Shown here: positions 1 through 8,223 of the stretch, piece by piece | How the letters are laid out: each line of letters opens with the position of its first letter | How positions within the stretch are numbered: position 1 is the first letter of the stretch | Assembly: GCA_900770805.1 (NCBI GenBank) | Contig: CAAGLP010000041.1 | Coordinates: forward strand, 1 to 15,357 | DNA: 15,357 nucleotides | Source: an uncultured Paraprevotella sp. | Lineage (GTDB): Bacteria; Bacteroidota; Bacteroidia; Bacteroidales; Bacteroidaceae | Direction: 5' to 3' | Position numbers and translations under genes: made by a program | The notes under the pieces: model-generated | Seen by the model: the letters and a program-made list of their open reading frames with translations, nothing else | Told to the model about the DNA's origin: nothing | The model's database searches: none

Positions 1-327
1 CCCGACATGCACACACGCCAGCAGAAAATGGCGGAACTGTCCGATGCAGGCATAGTACTGGCAGGAGGGTTCGGCACACTGGCCGAGTTCAGCGAACTGG
101 TAACATGGAAGCAGTTGGGCATACACCTCAAACCCATCATCCTGCTGAACACCGACGGCTATTACGATGAGTTGATAGCATTCCTGCAAAAAGGTATGGA
201 GGAAAACTTCCTCCGAGAGGAACATCTCCGAACCTTTGCCGTGGCATCCACACCACAGGAAGCTTTGGATCTGGCCATGAGCACCCCCATGTGGGACAGC
301 AACGTGAGACGATTTGCAAAACTATAA
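1..327 (+). CDS. LOG family protein (TIGR00730-type Rossmann fold), C-terminal part
   Basis: The frame is open from the left edge, so the N-terminus lies outside the window; the ATG at 7 is internal, not the start. What remains is the second half of a LOG-family protein. These are nucleoside monophosphate phosphoribohydrolases, known in plants and some bacteria for releasing free cytokinin bases from riboside monophosphates, and formerly annotated as lysine decarboxylases. Visible family marks are MHTRQQKM, with the conserved Arg, and AGGFGTLAE, which matches the PGGxGTxxE nucleotide-binding motif except for Ala in place of Pro. The segment WKQLGIHLKPIILLNTDGYYD is also typical. The conserved Glu is encoded at 85-87. 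The stop codon directly abuts the start of the next gene, so the two are probably cotranscribed. The family is clear; the physiological substrate in this organism is not. Confidence 0.88.
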   Translation, partial: PDMHTRQQKMAELSDAGIVLAGGFGTLAEFSELVTWKQLGIHLKPIILLNTDGYYDELIAFLQKGMEENFLREEHLRTFAVASTPQEALDLAMSTPMWDSNVRRFAKL

Positions 328-1374
328 ATGACACTGCACAACGACACGACCGCTATCTTGACACAACAGGATGCGGAACTTCATGTGACAAAAACACATA
401 AGAGCACACCCAGTACAGGAGACGGAGTCCCCGAGTACTGGGTGACACGTGTCGTAAGGCAGATGAAGGGTTGCTCCCCGTCCAGAATAGACTCAGTGAT
501 ACAGGCCAACCTGCCACCCAGAAAGATAAATTGGAGCCAGCGCCCAGACACTCTGGAGATTCCCGGTCTGGAAGGTCGCATACCCTATACCATTGATAAC
601 CTGCCCAAATGCTACGAACTGGGCTACTTTCGGGGCAATGAACTCCTGCACCCAGAAATCGCAGTCAAGCCACAAGGCTTTCAGACAGAACCAGTATATC
701 ATGCAATGCAGGATAACATGGTGGGTAGTATCATTATTTTGTGCTTTATACTGATATCAGTCATCATTCATCGCGCACACACCTTCCTGGCACATCAGGC
801 ACACAGTTTCTTCCTGCAACCAAACAACAAGACCGGCAACACAGATGCAGCCACAAGCATCGGGCCTGGGTACATGATACTTGCCCACATTGCGCTCAGT
901 GCCACAGGAGGCTTGCTGTTCTTTCACTATGCGCAGGAACAATACAACCTATTCCTTTGCCCCTTCTCCCACTATATTCTATTGGGTATATACTTTGGCA
1001 TAACCGCATTATTTTTAGTAGCAAAAAGAGCTCTATCCGGCTTTATCAACTGGATTTTTTTTGATAAAACAAGCAGACACGAATGGCGACTCTCATACAA
1101 CTTTCTGCTCGTCATTGAAACGGCAATGATGCTTGCTCTTACTGCAGTTACGGCATTCATGCATCTTACGCCAGAGGTCATCCTTACATCGACTATAGTA
1201 CTCATTGGAGCCTTCAAAATTACATTATTATATAAGGCATATAACACATTTCTATTCAAAATATATGGTTTTCTGCATTTATTGTCGTACCTTTGTGCCC
1301 TTGAAATCATACCCCTCTTGGCTTTGTGGGTGATTTGTGACGGTATTACGGAGCATTTGACAACAATATTTTGA
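328..1374 (+). CDS. DUF4271 domain multi-pass membrane protein
   Basis: This 348-residue protein begins at an ATG touching the previous stop codon. Residues 1-130 are polar with no hydrophobic stretch. From residue 131 on there are about six hydrophobic segments: about 132-152, 180-202, 213-235, 255-280, 285-307 and 315-340. The length, the layout (soluble N-terminus, polytopic C-terminal half), the ending with FLHLLSYLCALEIIPLL, and the position directly upstream of hemD fit the Bacteroidota DUF4271 family. Its function is not known. Its conserved link with hemD suggests, as inference only, a role linked to tetrapyrrole metabolism or to the envelope functions of this operon. It has no signal peptide and no catalytic motif that I can recognise. 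The gap to hemD is 12 bases. Confidence 0.8.
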   Translation: MTLHNDTTAILTQQDAELHVTKTHKSTPSTGDGVPEYWVTRVVRQMKGCSPSRIDSVIQANLPPRKINWSQRPDTLEIPGLEGRIPYTIDNLPKCYELGYFRGNELLHPEIAVKPQGFQTEPVYHAMQDNMVGSIIILCFILISVIIHRAHTFLAHQAHSFFLQPNNKTGNTDAATSIGPGYMILAHIALSATGGLLFFHYAQEQYNLFLCPFSHYILLGIYFGITALFLVAKRALSGFINWIFFDKTSRHEWRLSYNFLLVIETAMMLALTAVTAFMHLTPEVILTSTIVLIGAFKITLLYKAYNTFLFKIYGFLHLLSYLCALEIIPLLALWVICDGITEHLTTIF

Positions 1375-1386
1375 CATAGAAAAATA

Positions 1387-2130
1387 ATGATAAAGAAGAT
1401 ACTGGTTTCGCAACCCAAGCCTTCTTCCGAGAAGTCCCCTTATTATGACATTATGCGCAAGCACAACGTGGAACTGATTTTCCGCCCCTTCATCAAGGTG
1501 GAAAGACTGACCCCACGAGAATTCAGAGCACAGCGCATAAACATCCTTGACCATACGGCTGTAATCTTTACCAGTCGTCATGCCATCGACAACTTCTTCC
1601 TTCTATGTCAGGAAATGCGCGTTGAGATTCCAGAGAACATCAAGTATTTCTGTATCACAGAGACAATCTCTCACTATATACAGAAATACGTGCAATATCG
1701 CAAGCGCAAGGTATTCTTCGGAGAAACCGGAAAGATTGGCGACCTCATGCCAATGATTCAGAAGCACAAGAACGACAAATACTTCATTCCCCAGAGTGAT
1801 GTGCACAGTAGCGAGTTGACCGACTTGCTTGATCTTAAAAGCATATCATATACCAGCGGTGTGATGTATCGTACTGTCAGCAACGATTTCACAAGCGAAG
1901 AAGAGATTGATTACGACATGCTCGTCTTCTTCAGCCCAAGCGGTATACAGTCACTGCTGAAGAATTTCCCTGACTACAACCAAGGAGAAACAGCTATTGC
2001 CACATTCGGCCCTGCCACGGCAAAAAGTGTTACAGATGCAGGACTGCGACTGGACCTTCAGGCTCCCACGCCCGAATACCCCAGCATCACTGCAGCCCTG
2101 GATGCATATTTGAAACAGCATAATGGATAA
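1387..2130 (+). CDS. hemD: Uroporphyrinogen-III synthase
   Basis: This 247-residue protein is about the usual length for HemD, the cytoplasmic enzyme that cyclises hydroxymethylbilane, with inversion of ring D, to uroporphyrinogen III, the branch point to heme, siroheme and cobalamin. HemD sequences diverge strongly, but three marks are visible: VIFTSRHAIDNFF (about 59-71) in the first half, LVFFSPSGIQSLLKNF (about 179-194) in the second, and IATFGPATAKSV (about 204-215) followed by PTPEYPSITAALDAYL at the C-terminus. These match the two-domain fold with a late TA/S-rich segment. The start at 1387 follows an A-rich leader. The 3' end overlaps rnpA by 8 bases, so translation of the two is probably coupled. 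The remaining heme genes are not in this window. Confidence 0.88.
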   Translation: MIKKILVSQPKPSSEKSPYYDIMRKHNVELIFRPFIKVERLTPREFRAQRINILDHTAVIFTSRHAIDNFFLLCQEMRVEIPENIKYFCITETISHYIQKYVQYRKRKVFFGETGKIGDLMPMIQKHKNDKYFIPQSDVHSSELTDLLDLKSISYTSGVMYRTVSNDFTSEEEIDYDMLVFFSPSGIQSLLKNFPDYNQGETAIATFGPATAKSVTDAGLRLDLQAPTPEYPSITAALDAYLKQHNG

Positions 2131-2509
2131 TGGCTTTGGCCTGAAGAAAGCGGAGAGGCTTTGTAGCAAAAAGGCAATCGATGCCCTCTTCACCGGAACT
2201 GACAGCAAGTCCCTGTCGGCATATCCTATACGCATTGTGTACAGACATACCGAGGAAGCGGGCATCCGCATCCTCGTTTCTGTTTCCAAAAGGCGCTTCC
2301 GGCATGCTGTGGACAGAAACAGGGTCAAACGCCAAATCAGGGAAGCGTATAGGTTGAACAAACACATATTGGCCGACATAGAAAATTCGCCATCCGGTCT
2401 GGACATAGCCTTTATATGGCTCACCGACAAACACCAGCCATCACAGCTCATAGCCACCAAATTGACATCCCTGCTGGACAAGATAGTAAAAGCAAAAACG
2501 GCATCATGA
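2123..2509 (+). CDS. rnpA: Ribonuclease P protein component
   Basis: This 128-residue basic protein is the protein subunit of RNase P, which helps the catalytic RNA remove 5' leaders from pre-tRNAs. The hallmark RNR motif is clear at about residues 58-74: RFRHAVDRNRVKRQIREAYR, with R65, N66, R67, K69 and R70. The N-terminal GLKKAERLCSKKAIDALF is typical of the family (usually L.K...F..VF). The ATG lies inside the end of hemD (8-base overlap), and the TGA overlaps the yidD ATG as ATGA. The usual rpmH-rnpA-yidD-oxaA-dnaA layout of other phyla is absent; the hemD-rnpA-yidD arrangement is one seen in Bacteroidales. Confidence 0.95.
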   Translation: MDNGFGLKKAERLCSKKAIDALFTGTDSKSLSAYPIRIVYRHTEEAGIRILVSVSKRRFRHAVDRNRVKRQIREAYRLNKHILADIENSPSGLDIAFIWLTDKHQPSQLIATKLTSLLDKIVKAKTAS

Positions 2510-2736
2510 ACCCCATACTCAGGATCCTAAGCCAAATACTGATTCTGCCCATACGATTCTACCAGACGTGCATATCACCACTGACACCGCCTGCGTGCAG
2601 ATTCACACCCACATGTAGCCAGTACGCTGTGGAAGCACTGCGCAAGCACGGCCCGTTCAAAGGAATGTACCTTGCCATTCGCAGAATACTGAGATGCCAT
2701 CCATGGGGAGGTCACGGATATGACCCTGTCCCATAA
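2506..2736 (+). CDS. yidD: Membrane protein insertion efficiency factor YidD
   Basis: I place the start at the ATG at 2506, which overlaps the rnpA stop as ATGA and gives 76 residues, the normal YidD size. A longer reading from 2416 would only add out-of-frame rnpA sequence. The protein has the family pattern: a hydrophobic/amphipathic N-terminus (ILRILSQILILPIRFYQ), then CISPLTPPACRFTPTCSQYA with its three cysteines, then AIRRILRCHPW and GHGYDPVP. YidD is a small protein at the inner face of the cytoplasmic membrane that assists YidC-dependent insertion of membrane proteins. It is the last gene of the tightly packed operon; the next gene starts 67 bases later. No terminator is evident in that gap. 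Confidence 0.95.
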   Translation: MNPILRILSQILILPIRFYQTCISPLTPPACRFTPTCSQYAVEALRKHGPFKGMYLAIRRILRCHPWGGHGYDPVP

Positions 2737-2803
2737 CGTCCACCTTCAAGGACTATAGAGAACAAGAAACCTAAAAGAACAATAATTAAACTAAAGATAT
2801 AAC

Positions 2804-4315
2804 ATGGAATTCAACAAAATCACTGCTGCCGAGGCTGCTGCCCTCGTAGAGAACGGCCACACCATTGGCCTGAGCGGATTTACTCCTGCTGGTGCTCCCA
2901 AGTGCACTCCTGCAGAAATAGCAAAGAAGGCCGAGGCCGAGCATGCTGCTGGCCGTCCCTTTAAGATCAGCATCATCACCGGTGCCAGCACCGGCCAAAG
3001 CTGCGACGGTGCACTGGCAAATGCACAAGCCATTGATTTCCGCACACCCTACACCACAAATGCGGACTTCCGCAAGCGTGTGAACATGAACGAAATCAAT
3101 TACCACGACCTCAACCTCAGCAACCTGGCCACACAGATGCGTCAGGGCTATCTCGGTGAATTGGATTGGGGTATTATCGAGGCCTGTGCCATTGAGAAGG
3201 TAGGTTCCAAGGCTCATATCTATCTGACCGCTGCTGGTGGTATCAGCCCCACAGTGTGCCGCCTGGCCAAGCGCGGTATCATCGTGGAGGTTAATGCCTT
3301 CCACTCTCCCCAGAGCAAGGGTATCCATGACGTATACGAGATTGAGGATCACCCCTTCCGTACGCCTATCATGATTACCAAGGCTTCCGACCGCATAGGT
3401 AAGCCCTACATCGAGGTTGATGCCGACCGTATCGTTGGTGTCATCGAGTGCAACATCCCCGACGAGGCACGTGGTTTCAAGGATGCCGACCCCATCACCA
3501 CACAGATTGGACAGAACGTTGCAGACTTCCTGTTGGACAACATGCGCAAGGGACTTATTCCCAAGAGCTTCCTCAACCTGCAAAGTGGTGTAGGTAGCGG
3601 TGCCAACGCTGTTCTTGGCGCACTGGGTCAGTGCCCCGAGGTGCCCAACTTCAACATCTATACCGAAGTTCTTCAGGACGCTCCCGTACAGCTCATGCGC
3701 GATGGCCGTGTACTCAGTGCCAGCACATGTTCGCTGACAGTAACAAACGAGTGTCTCGAAGGCATCTACCGCGACATCGACTTCTTCAAGGACAAGCTGG
3801 TTCTGCGTCCCTCAGAGATAAGCAACTGCCCCGAGGTTATCGCACGTATCGGTGTGTGCTCGTTGAACACTGCCATCGAGTGCGACATCTATGGACATGT
3901 AAACAGCACCAAGATTTGCGGTACCAAGATGATGAACGGTATCGGTGGTAGCGCTGACTTCACCAACAATGCATACCTGAGCATCTTCACTTGCGGTTCT
4001 ACCACCAAGGGAGGTGCAATCAGCAGCATCGTACCTTTTGCCAGCCACATTGACCACACCAACCACTTCATCGATGCCGTAATAACCGAATATGGTGTAG
4101 CCGACCTTCGTCGCAAGAGTGATATGCAGAAGGCTCAGGAACTCATCAAGGTGGCTCACCCCGACTATCGTCCAATGCTGCAGGATTATCTCCGCTTCGC
4201 TCAGAAGAACGGTGGCCATACACAGCATTGTCTGGCAGCAGCTTTCGCTATGCACGACACATTCCTCCGTACCGGCGACATGCGCAATACCAATTTGGCA
4301 GAATACATCAAGTAA
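2804..4315 (+). CDS. Acetyl-CoA hydrolase/transferase, probably succinyl-CoA:acetate CoA-transferase
   Basis: This 503-residue protein has the full length of family I acetyl-CoA hydrolase/transferases (Ach1/AarC/Cat1 type). The likely catalytic Glu, which forms the glutamyl-CoA thioester, is E288 in NIYTEVLQD, at the position of Glu294 in Acetobacter AarC. The CoA-binding GIGGSADF motif is at about 379-386, and AVITEYGVADLRRKS follows near 430-445. The N-terminal ITAAEAAALVENGHTIGLSGFTPAGAPK is typical. In anaerobic Bacteroidales such enzymes move CoA from acetyl-CoA to succinate (or back), releasing acetate and giving succinyl-CoA, from which ATP can be made. This fits with pyruvate formate-lyase further right as an acetyl-CoA source. 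Donor specificity cannot be read from sequence alone. The gene ends before a strong intrinsic terminator. Confidence 0.9.
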   Translation: MEFNKITAAEAAALVENGHTIGLSGFTPAGAPKCTPAEIAKKAEAEHAAGRPFKISIITGASTGQSCDGALANAQAIDFRTPYTTNADFRKRVNMNEINYHDLNLSNLATQMRQGYLGELDWGIIEACAIEKVGSKAHIYLTAAGGISPTVCRLAKRGIIVEVNAFHSPQSKGIHDVYEIEDHPFRTPIMITKASDRIGKPYIEVDADRIVGVIECNIPDEARGFKDADPITTQIGQNVADFLLDNMRKGLIPKSFLNLQSGVGSGANAVLGALGQCPEVPNFNIYTEVLQDAPVQLMRDGRVLSASTCSLTVTNECLEGIYRDIDFFKDKLVLRPSEISNCPEVIARIGVCSLNTAIECDIYGHVNSTKICGTKMMNGIGGSADFTNNAYLSIFTCGSTTKGGAISSIVPFASHIDHTNHFIDAVITEYGVADLRRKSDMQKAQELIKVAHPDYRPMLQDYLRFAQKNGGHTQHCLAAAFAMHDTFLRTGDMRNTNLAEYIK

Positions 4316-4337
4316 AGCATATTACACTTGTAACATA

Positions 4338-4380
4338 CAGGGCGACCTCCATACCAAGGGGTCGCCCTGATGCTTTTTTT
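4338..4380 (+). terminator. Intrinsic terminator after the CoA-transferase gene
   Basis: A perfect 10-bp stem, CAGGGCGACC (4338-4347) with GGTCGCCCTG (4360-4369), encloses a 12-base loop. It is followed by ATGC and a run of seven T (4374-4380). It lies 22 bases after the stop of the CoA-transferase gene and ends that transcription unit. Confidence 0.9.
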
Positions 4381-4423
4381 ACACTTTCTCGTGCCCTATA
4401 TAGCTTTGTTGCAATTTATTTTA

Positions 4424-4431
4424 TATCTTTG
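4424..4431 (+). promoter_or_regulatory. Candidate Bacteroidota -7 element upstream of the GH84 gene
   Basis: TATCTTTG fits the Bacteroidota -7 consensus TAnnTTTG and lies 49 bases before the GH84 start codon, just after the terminator of the previous gene. The partner -33 element is poor: the nearest TTTG (4405-4408) is only 15 bases upstream instead of about 19-21. The site is plausible by position but not strong. Confidence 0.45.
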
Positions 4432-4480
4432 TACGCAAGAGATGTGAAAAATAAATAATCCAACCATAATAATATCATTT

Positions 4481-6703
4481 ATGAAAAAACTATTCACTAC
4501 CCTCTTGGCATGCCTGGGCATCCTGAGCGCCAGCAGCCAGACCGTAACCATCTCGCCCCTCCCACAGCAGGTAAGTTGGGGAGGCAAGGCCTTCTGCAAT
4601 GCAGAGAAGTTCTATCTTGTCGGTGCGAGCAAGGCCGATGCAGATGCCGTAGCATTCCTTTCTTCCAAAGTGAACGTAGTCGGTATCAGCGAGAAAGTTG
4701 ATGCCAAGAAGTTCCCTGAGGCTACCCCCATTATCATCGGCGAAGCAAACGATAAGGCCGTTAAGAAGTATAAGAAACTCATTCCTGCAAAGGCAGAGGC
4801 CTACTACCTGAATGTCAGTGCAGAGCAGGTTGTTGTTGCCGGACACGACAATAGCGGTACCTTCTATGGTGTACAAACCCTGGCACAGGTTATGAGCCAG
4901 CCACAGGTAATGTCCTGCGAGATAACCGACTATCCCAGTGTAACTGACCGTGGCGTCATCGAGGGCTTCTATGGCAATCCCTGGAGCCACAAGGACCGTC
5001 TGCGCCAATTCGATTTCTATGGTCAGTATAAGATGAACACCTATGTGTTCGGTCCCAAGGACGACCCCTACCACCGTGCACGCTGGCGCGAGCCCTACCC
5101 CGCTGCCGAGGCTGCTCAGCTGAAGGAACTGGTAGATGCTGCTCACAAAAACAAGGTTAAGTTCGTATGGGCCATCCACCCTGCCGGAGACATCAAGTGG
5201 TGCCTGGAGGATTCTATCAATGTGGCTAACAAACTGGAACTGATGTACGAACTCGGTATCCGCTCATTTGCCGTATTCTTCGACGACGTATGGGGTGAAG
5301 GTGCACGTGGCGACAAGCAGGCAGGTCTCCTGAACTACCTGACCGACAATTTCGTACGCAAGCATAAGGACGTAGAGCCCCTCATCATGTGTCCCTCACA
5401 GTACAACAAAGGATGGACCAGCGGTGACTATCTTAACACCCTTGGAACCAAGATGTATCCTGAAGTACGCATCATGTGGACAGGTAACTCTGTTGTAGAT
5501 ATGATCGAGGAGAATGATATGCAGTGGATTAACGAGCAGATCAAGCGTAAGGCATACATATGGCTTAACTACCCCGTTAATGACTACTGCCAGAGTCGTA
5601 TCCTCATGGGCAAGACATACGGCAACGGCCTTAACATCAACGAGATGGTAAGCGGTTTCTGCTCTAACCCCATGGAGTATGCCGAGGCTTCAAAGGTAAG
5701 TTTGTACAGCATTGCCGACTACACATGGAATATGCCTGCCTATGATTCTGTAAGATCATGGGAACGTGCATTGGCTGCTCTGATGCCCACCTGTGCCGAT
5801 GCATTCCGTGTGTTCTGCGAGAACAATGTAGACCTTGGTCCTACCGGTCATGGTCTGCGCCGCGAGGGTGAAAGCCCCAACTTCGGTGCTCAAACCGAAA
5901 CCATCTCTGGTCTGGCAGAAAGCTTCCAGCAACTCGTTTGGGCTGCAGACAACCTGCTGGCAGACGAGGTTAACAATCCCGAAATGCTGAACGAAATCAA
6001 GCCTTGGGTTGAAAGTATGCGTCTGCTCGGACAGCGTGGCGAGTTGTATGTAAGCATGGCTTGCGATCTCCTCAACAAGGACAGCGTTGCCTTCGTAGGT
6101 CACTATCGTGCACAGTTGCAGCTGGAGCAGAAGCAGAAGGCTATCATCAGCCGCAACTACGAGGGTTCTATAGTAAAGGCAAAGCCCGTAGTGAGCGGTG
6201 ATGTCATCACCCCCTGGCTGAACGAGAACCTGGCAGAACTCATCAAGGTATACAGAAAGCATTACACCTACGGACAGGAATACTTCCCCGTACAGGCCAT
6301 TGCCGACGGCGAGTACTTCATCAAGGTGAACGGTGCATACCTGACCAATGCACAGGCTGGTGCCGACCGTGTTGGCGACTACCCTGTATTCCAGGAAGAG
6401 CGCGACGTTATCAATCCTCAGCGTCAGCAGTGGGTTATCGAGCAGAACAGCAAGACCGGACGATACAAGATTTACAACAAGCAGGACGGACGATACATCA
6501 ACGAGATGGGTGCTTTCTGGTTCCACAAGGAGCGCAATCCGTTTGACGCACAGTGGCACACGTATCTGCTCGTTAAGCAGGGAGGCAAGTGGAGCATCCA
6601 GAATGGCGGTAGCGGTGGCAAGGGCTACTGGCAGCGCGAGGGCAACCGTCTGAGCAATAAGGGCACAGGCGAGTTCATCTTCGAGATTGAAAAGGTTAAG
6701 TAA
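4481..6703 (+). CDS. Secreted GH84 beta-N-acetylglucosaminidase (O-GlcNAcase-like)
   Basis: This 740-residue protein starts with a signal peptide (MKKLFTTLLACLGILSASSQ, cleavage near residue 20). Residues about 21-150 form the N-terminal alpha/beta domain seen before the barrel in GH84 and GH20 enzymes (ITISPLPQQV-like start, YYLNVSAEQVVVAGHDNSGTFYGVQTL). The catalytic barrel starts near 151 with DYPSVTDRGVIEGFYGNPWS and carries the adjacent catalytic aspartates D268 and D269 in FFDDVWGEG, equivalent to the Asp pair of Bacteroides thetaiotaomicron BT4395. GH84 enzymes remove terminal beta-linked GlcNAc by substrate-assisted catalysis. A helical region follows, then an additional module from about 605 to 740 rich in aromatics and Gly (YFIKVNGAYLTNA, RYKIYNKQDGRYIN), which I cannot assign and which could bind carbohydrate. 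The likely role is periplasmic or surface release of GlcNAc from glycoproteins or glycans. The downstream peptidase is 37 bases away on the same strand. Confidence 0.93.
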   Translation: MKKLFTTLLACLGILSASSQTVTISPLPQQVSWGGKAFCNAEKFYLVGASKADADAVAFLSSKVNVVGISEKVDAKKFPEATPIIIGEANDKAVKKYKKLIPAKAEAYYLNVSAEQVVVAGHDNSGTFYGVQTLAQVMSQPQVMSCEITDYPSVTDRGVIEGFYGNPWSHKDRLRQFDFYGQYKMNTYVFGPKDDPYHRARWREPYPAAEAAQLKELVDAAHKNKVKFVWAIHPAGDIKWCLEDSINVANKLELMYELGIRSFAVFFDDVWGEGARGDKQAGLLNYLTDNFVRKHKDVEPLIMCPSQYNKGWTSGDYLNTLGTKMYPEVRIMWTGNSVVDMIEENDMQWINEQIKRKAYIWLNYPVNDYCQSRILMGKTYGNGLNINEMVSGFCSNPMEYAEASKVSLYSIADYTWNMPAYDSVRSWERALAALMPTCADAFRVFCENNVDLGPTGHGLRREGESPNFGAQTETISGLAESFQQLVWAADNLLADEVNNPEMLNEIKPWVESMRLLGQRGELYVSMACDLLNKDSVAFVGHYRAQLQLEQKQKAIISRNYEGSIVKAKPVVSGDVITPWLNENLAELIKVYRKHYTYGQEYFPVQAIADGEYFIKVNGAYLTNAQAGADRVGDYPVFQEERDVINPQRQQWVIEQNSKTGRYKIYNKQDGRYINEMGAFWFHKERNPFDAQWHTYLLVKQGGKWSIQNGGSGGKGYWQREGNRLSNKGTGEFIFEIEKVK

Positions 6704-6740
6704 CTAAGTCTCATTCCCCAAGAATCCATCAAAGACATAA

Positions 6741-8138
6741 ATGAAGAAAATCCTATCCATACTGGCAGTAGGCGCGCTATCACTGGCCGCCTCTGCCCAG
6801 AGCCTCACTCCCGAGATTCTTGCCACACTGAAGCAGGGCTATAAAGGCGATGCTGCCGACCGTGCACGCCAGAGCGTGGTGAGCAACGGTAGCTTCCGTA
6901 AACTGGCCATGCGCCCAGAGGTGAACACCACTGGCGAGAACACATACTTCTCGGTAGACATACGCAACACCGGCATCACCGACCAACAGAGCAGTGGCCG
7001 TTGCTGGATGTTTACCGGCCTGAACGTGCTCCGCAACAAGGCCATGAAGAAGATGGGCATCACTGGCTTCCAGTTCAGCCACATCTATCTGTTCTTCTAT
7101 GACCAGCTGGAGAAGTCCAACCTCTTCCTGCAGGGTATCATAGACACTCGCAATGAGGATATCGACCACCAAAAGGTACAGTGGCTGATGCAGAACCCTC
7201 TATCCGATGGTGGCACCTACACCGGTGTGGCTGATCTGGTAAGCAAATATGGCCTTGTTCCTGCCGAGGTGCAGGCCGAGACCTGGGCAAGCAACAACAC
7301 CAGCGAGATAGACGGACACCTGAAGCGCAAACTGCGCGAGATAGCCATCAACCTGCGCGAACTTGCTCAGGGTGGCAAGACCGAGGCAGAACTGCAGGCA
7401 TACAAGGTGGAGCAGATGAAGACCATCTACCAGATGCTGGCCCTTGCCTATGGCGAACCCGTGCAAGAGTTCCTTTGGGCTCCTCGCGGCAAGGACGGCA
7501 AGCTGCTGTCCGAACTTAAGAAGTACACTCCCATGGAGTTCTAAAAGGAATACTGCGCCGAGGCAGGAGACCTGCAGAAGGACTACATCATGCTCATGAA
7601 CGATCCCTCACGTCCATATAACAAGGTATATGAGATAGACATGGACCGTCACACTCACGATGGTCACAACTGGCTCTATCTGAACCTAGACATCAAGGAT
7701 CTCGCTCCCATTGCCATCGCTTCGTTGAAAGACTCCACACAGATGTACTTCTCATGCGATGTAGGTAAGTTCCTCGACAGCAAGAAGGGCGTGCTCGACA
7801 TTCAGGCATGGGATTACAATTCCCTGCTTGGTACCACCTTTGGTATGAACAAGAAACAGCGCATACAGACACGCGACTCTGGTTCATCACATGCCATGAC
7901 CCTCATGGCTGTTGACCTGGACGACAAGGGCAACCCCATCAAATGGAAGGTAGAGAATTCATGGGGTGCTTCAAGCGGTCACAACGGATATCTAATCATG
8001 ACCAACGAGTGGTTCAACGAATACATGTTCCGTGTGGTGGTTCACAAGAAGTACATGACCAAGAAACTTCTAAAGCTCACAGAGCAGAAGCCTATCCTCC
8101 TGCCAGCATGGGACCCCATGTTCATGGAAGAGAAATAA
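6741..8138 (+). pseudogene. Secreted C1-family cysteine peptidase (bleomycin hydrolase/PepC-like), interrupted by an in-frame stop
   Basis: The frame codes for a peptidase C1-like aminopeptidase of about 465 residues but has a TAA at codon 268 (7542-7544), after TPMEF. Reading continues in the same frame with KEYCAEAGDLQKDY to the TAA at 8136-8138, with no shift and no other stop. An automatic caller would report two genes, 6741-7544 and 7590-8138. The N-half has a signal peptide (MKKILSILAVGALSLAASAQ), the oxyanion Gln Q82 and the catalytic Cys C88 in DQQSSGRCWMF. The C-half has the catalytic H384 (SGSSHAMT) and N406 in VENSWG. The family trims peptides from the N-terminus; many Bacteroidales carry exported versions. 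Because both halves keep all catalytic residues, the stop is either very recent or a base error, with Tyr (TAT/TAC) a likely original codon. It probably shares a transcript with the GH84 gene. Confidence 0.88.
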
Positions 8139-8147
8139 AGTCAGATA

Positions 8148-8199
8148 TATTATAACAACAACCCCGTGGCAATGATACCACGGGGTTGTTGTTGTAATA
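8148..8199. terminator. Long hairpin between convergent genes, probable bidirectional terminator
   Basis: A perfect 16-bp stem, AACAACAACCCCGTGG (8154-8169) with CCACGGGGTTGTTGTT (8178-8193), has an 8-base loop. It can be extended by about six weaker pairs to 8148-8199. It sits 10-15 bases after the peptidase stop and about 25 bases from the end of the convergent M56 gene. No clean T-run follows, although the right arm itself is TTGTTGTT. Confidence 0.75.
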
Positions 8200-8223
8200 C
8201 TATTGCATGTACGAAACACATTC

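Noticed and set aside
2786..3583. A 265-codon open frame opposite the CoA-transferase gene
   Set aside because: Antisense shadow of a well-conserved, codon-biased gene; no family resemblance and no promoter.
5756..6559. A 267-codon open frame opposite the GH84 gene, and a second one at 4490-5179
   Set aside because: Both are shadows in the GH84 reading region with no recognisable domain.
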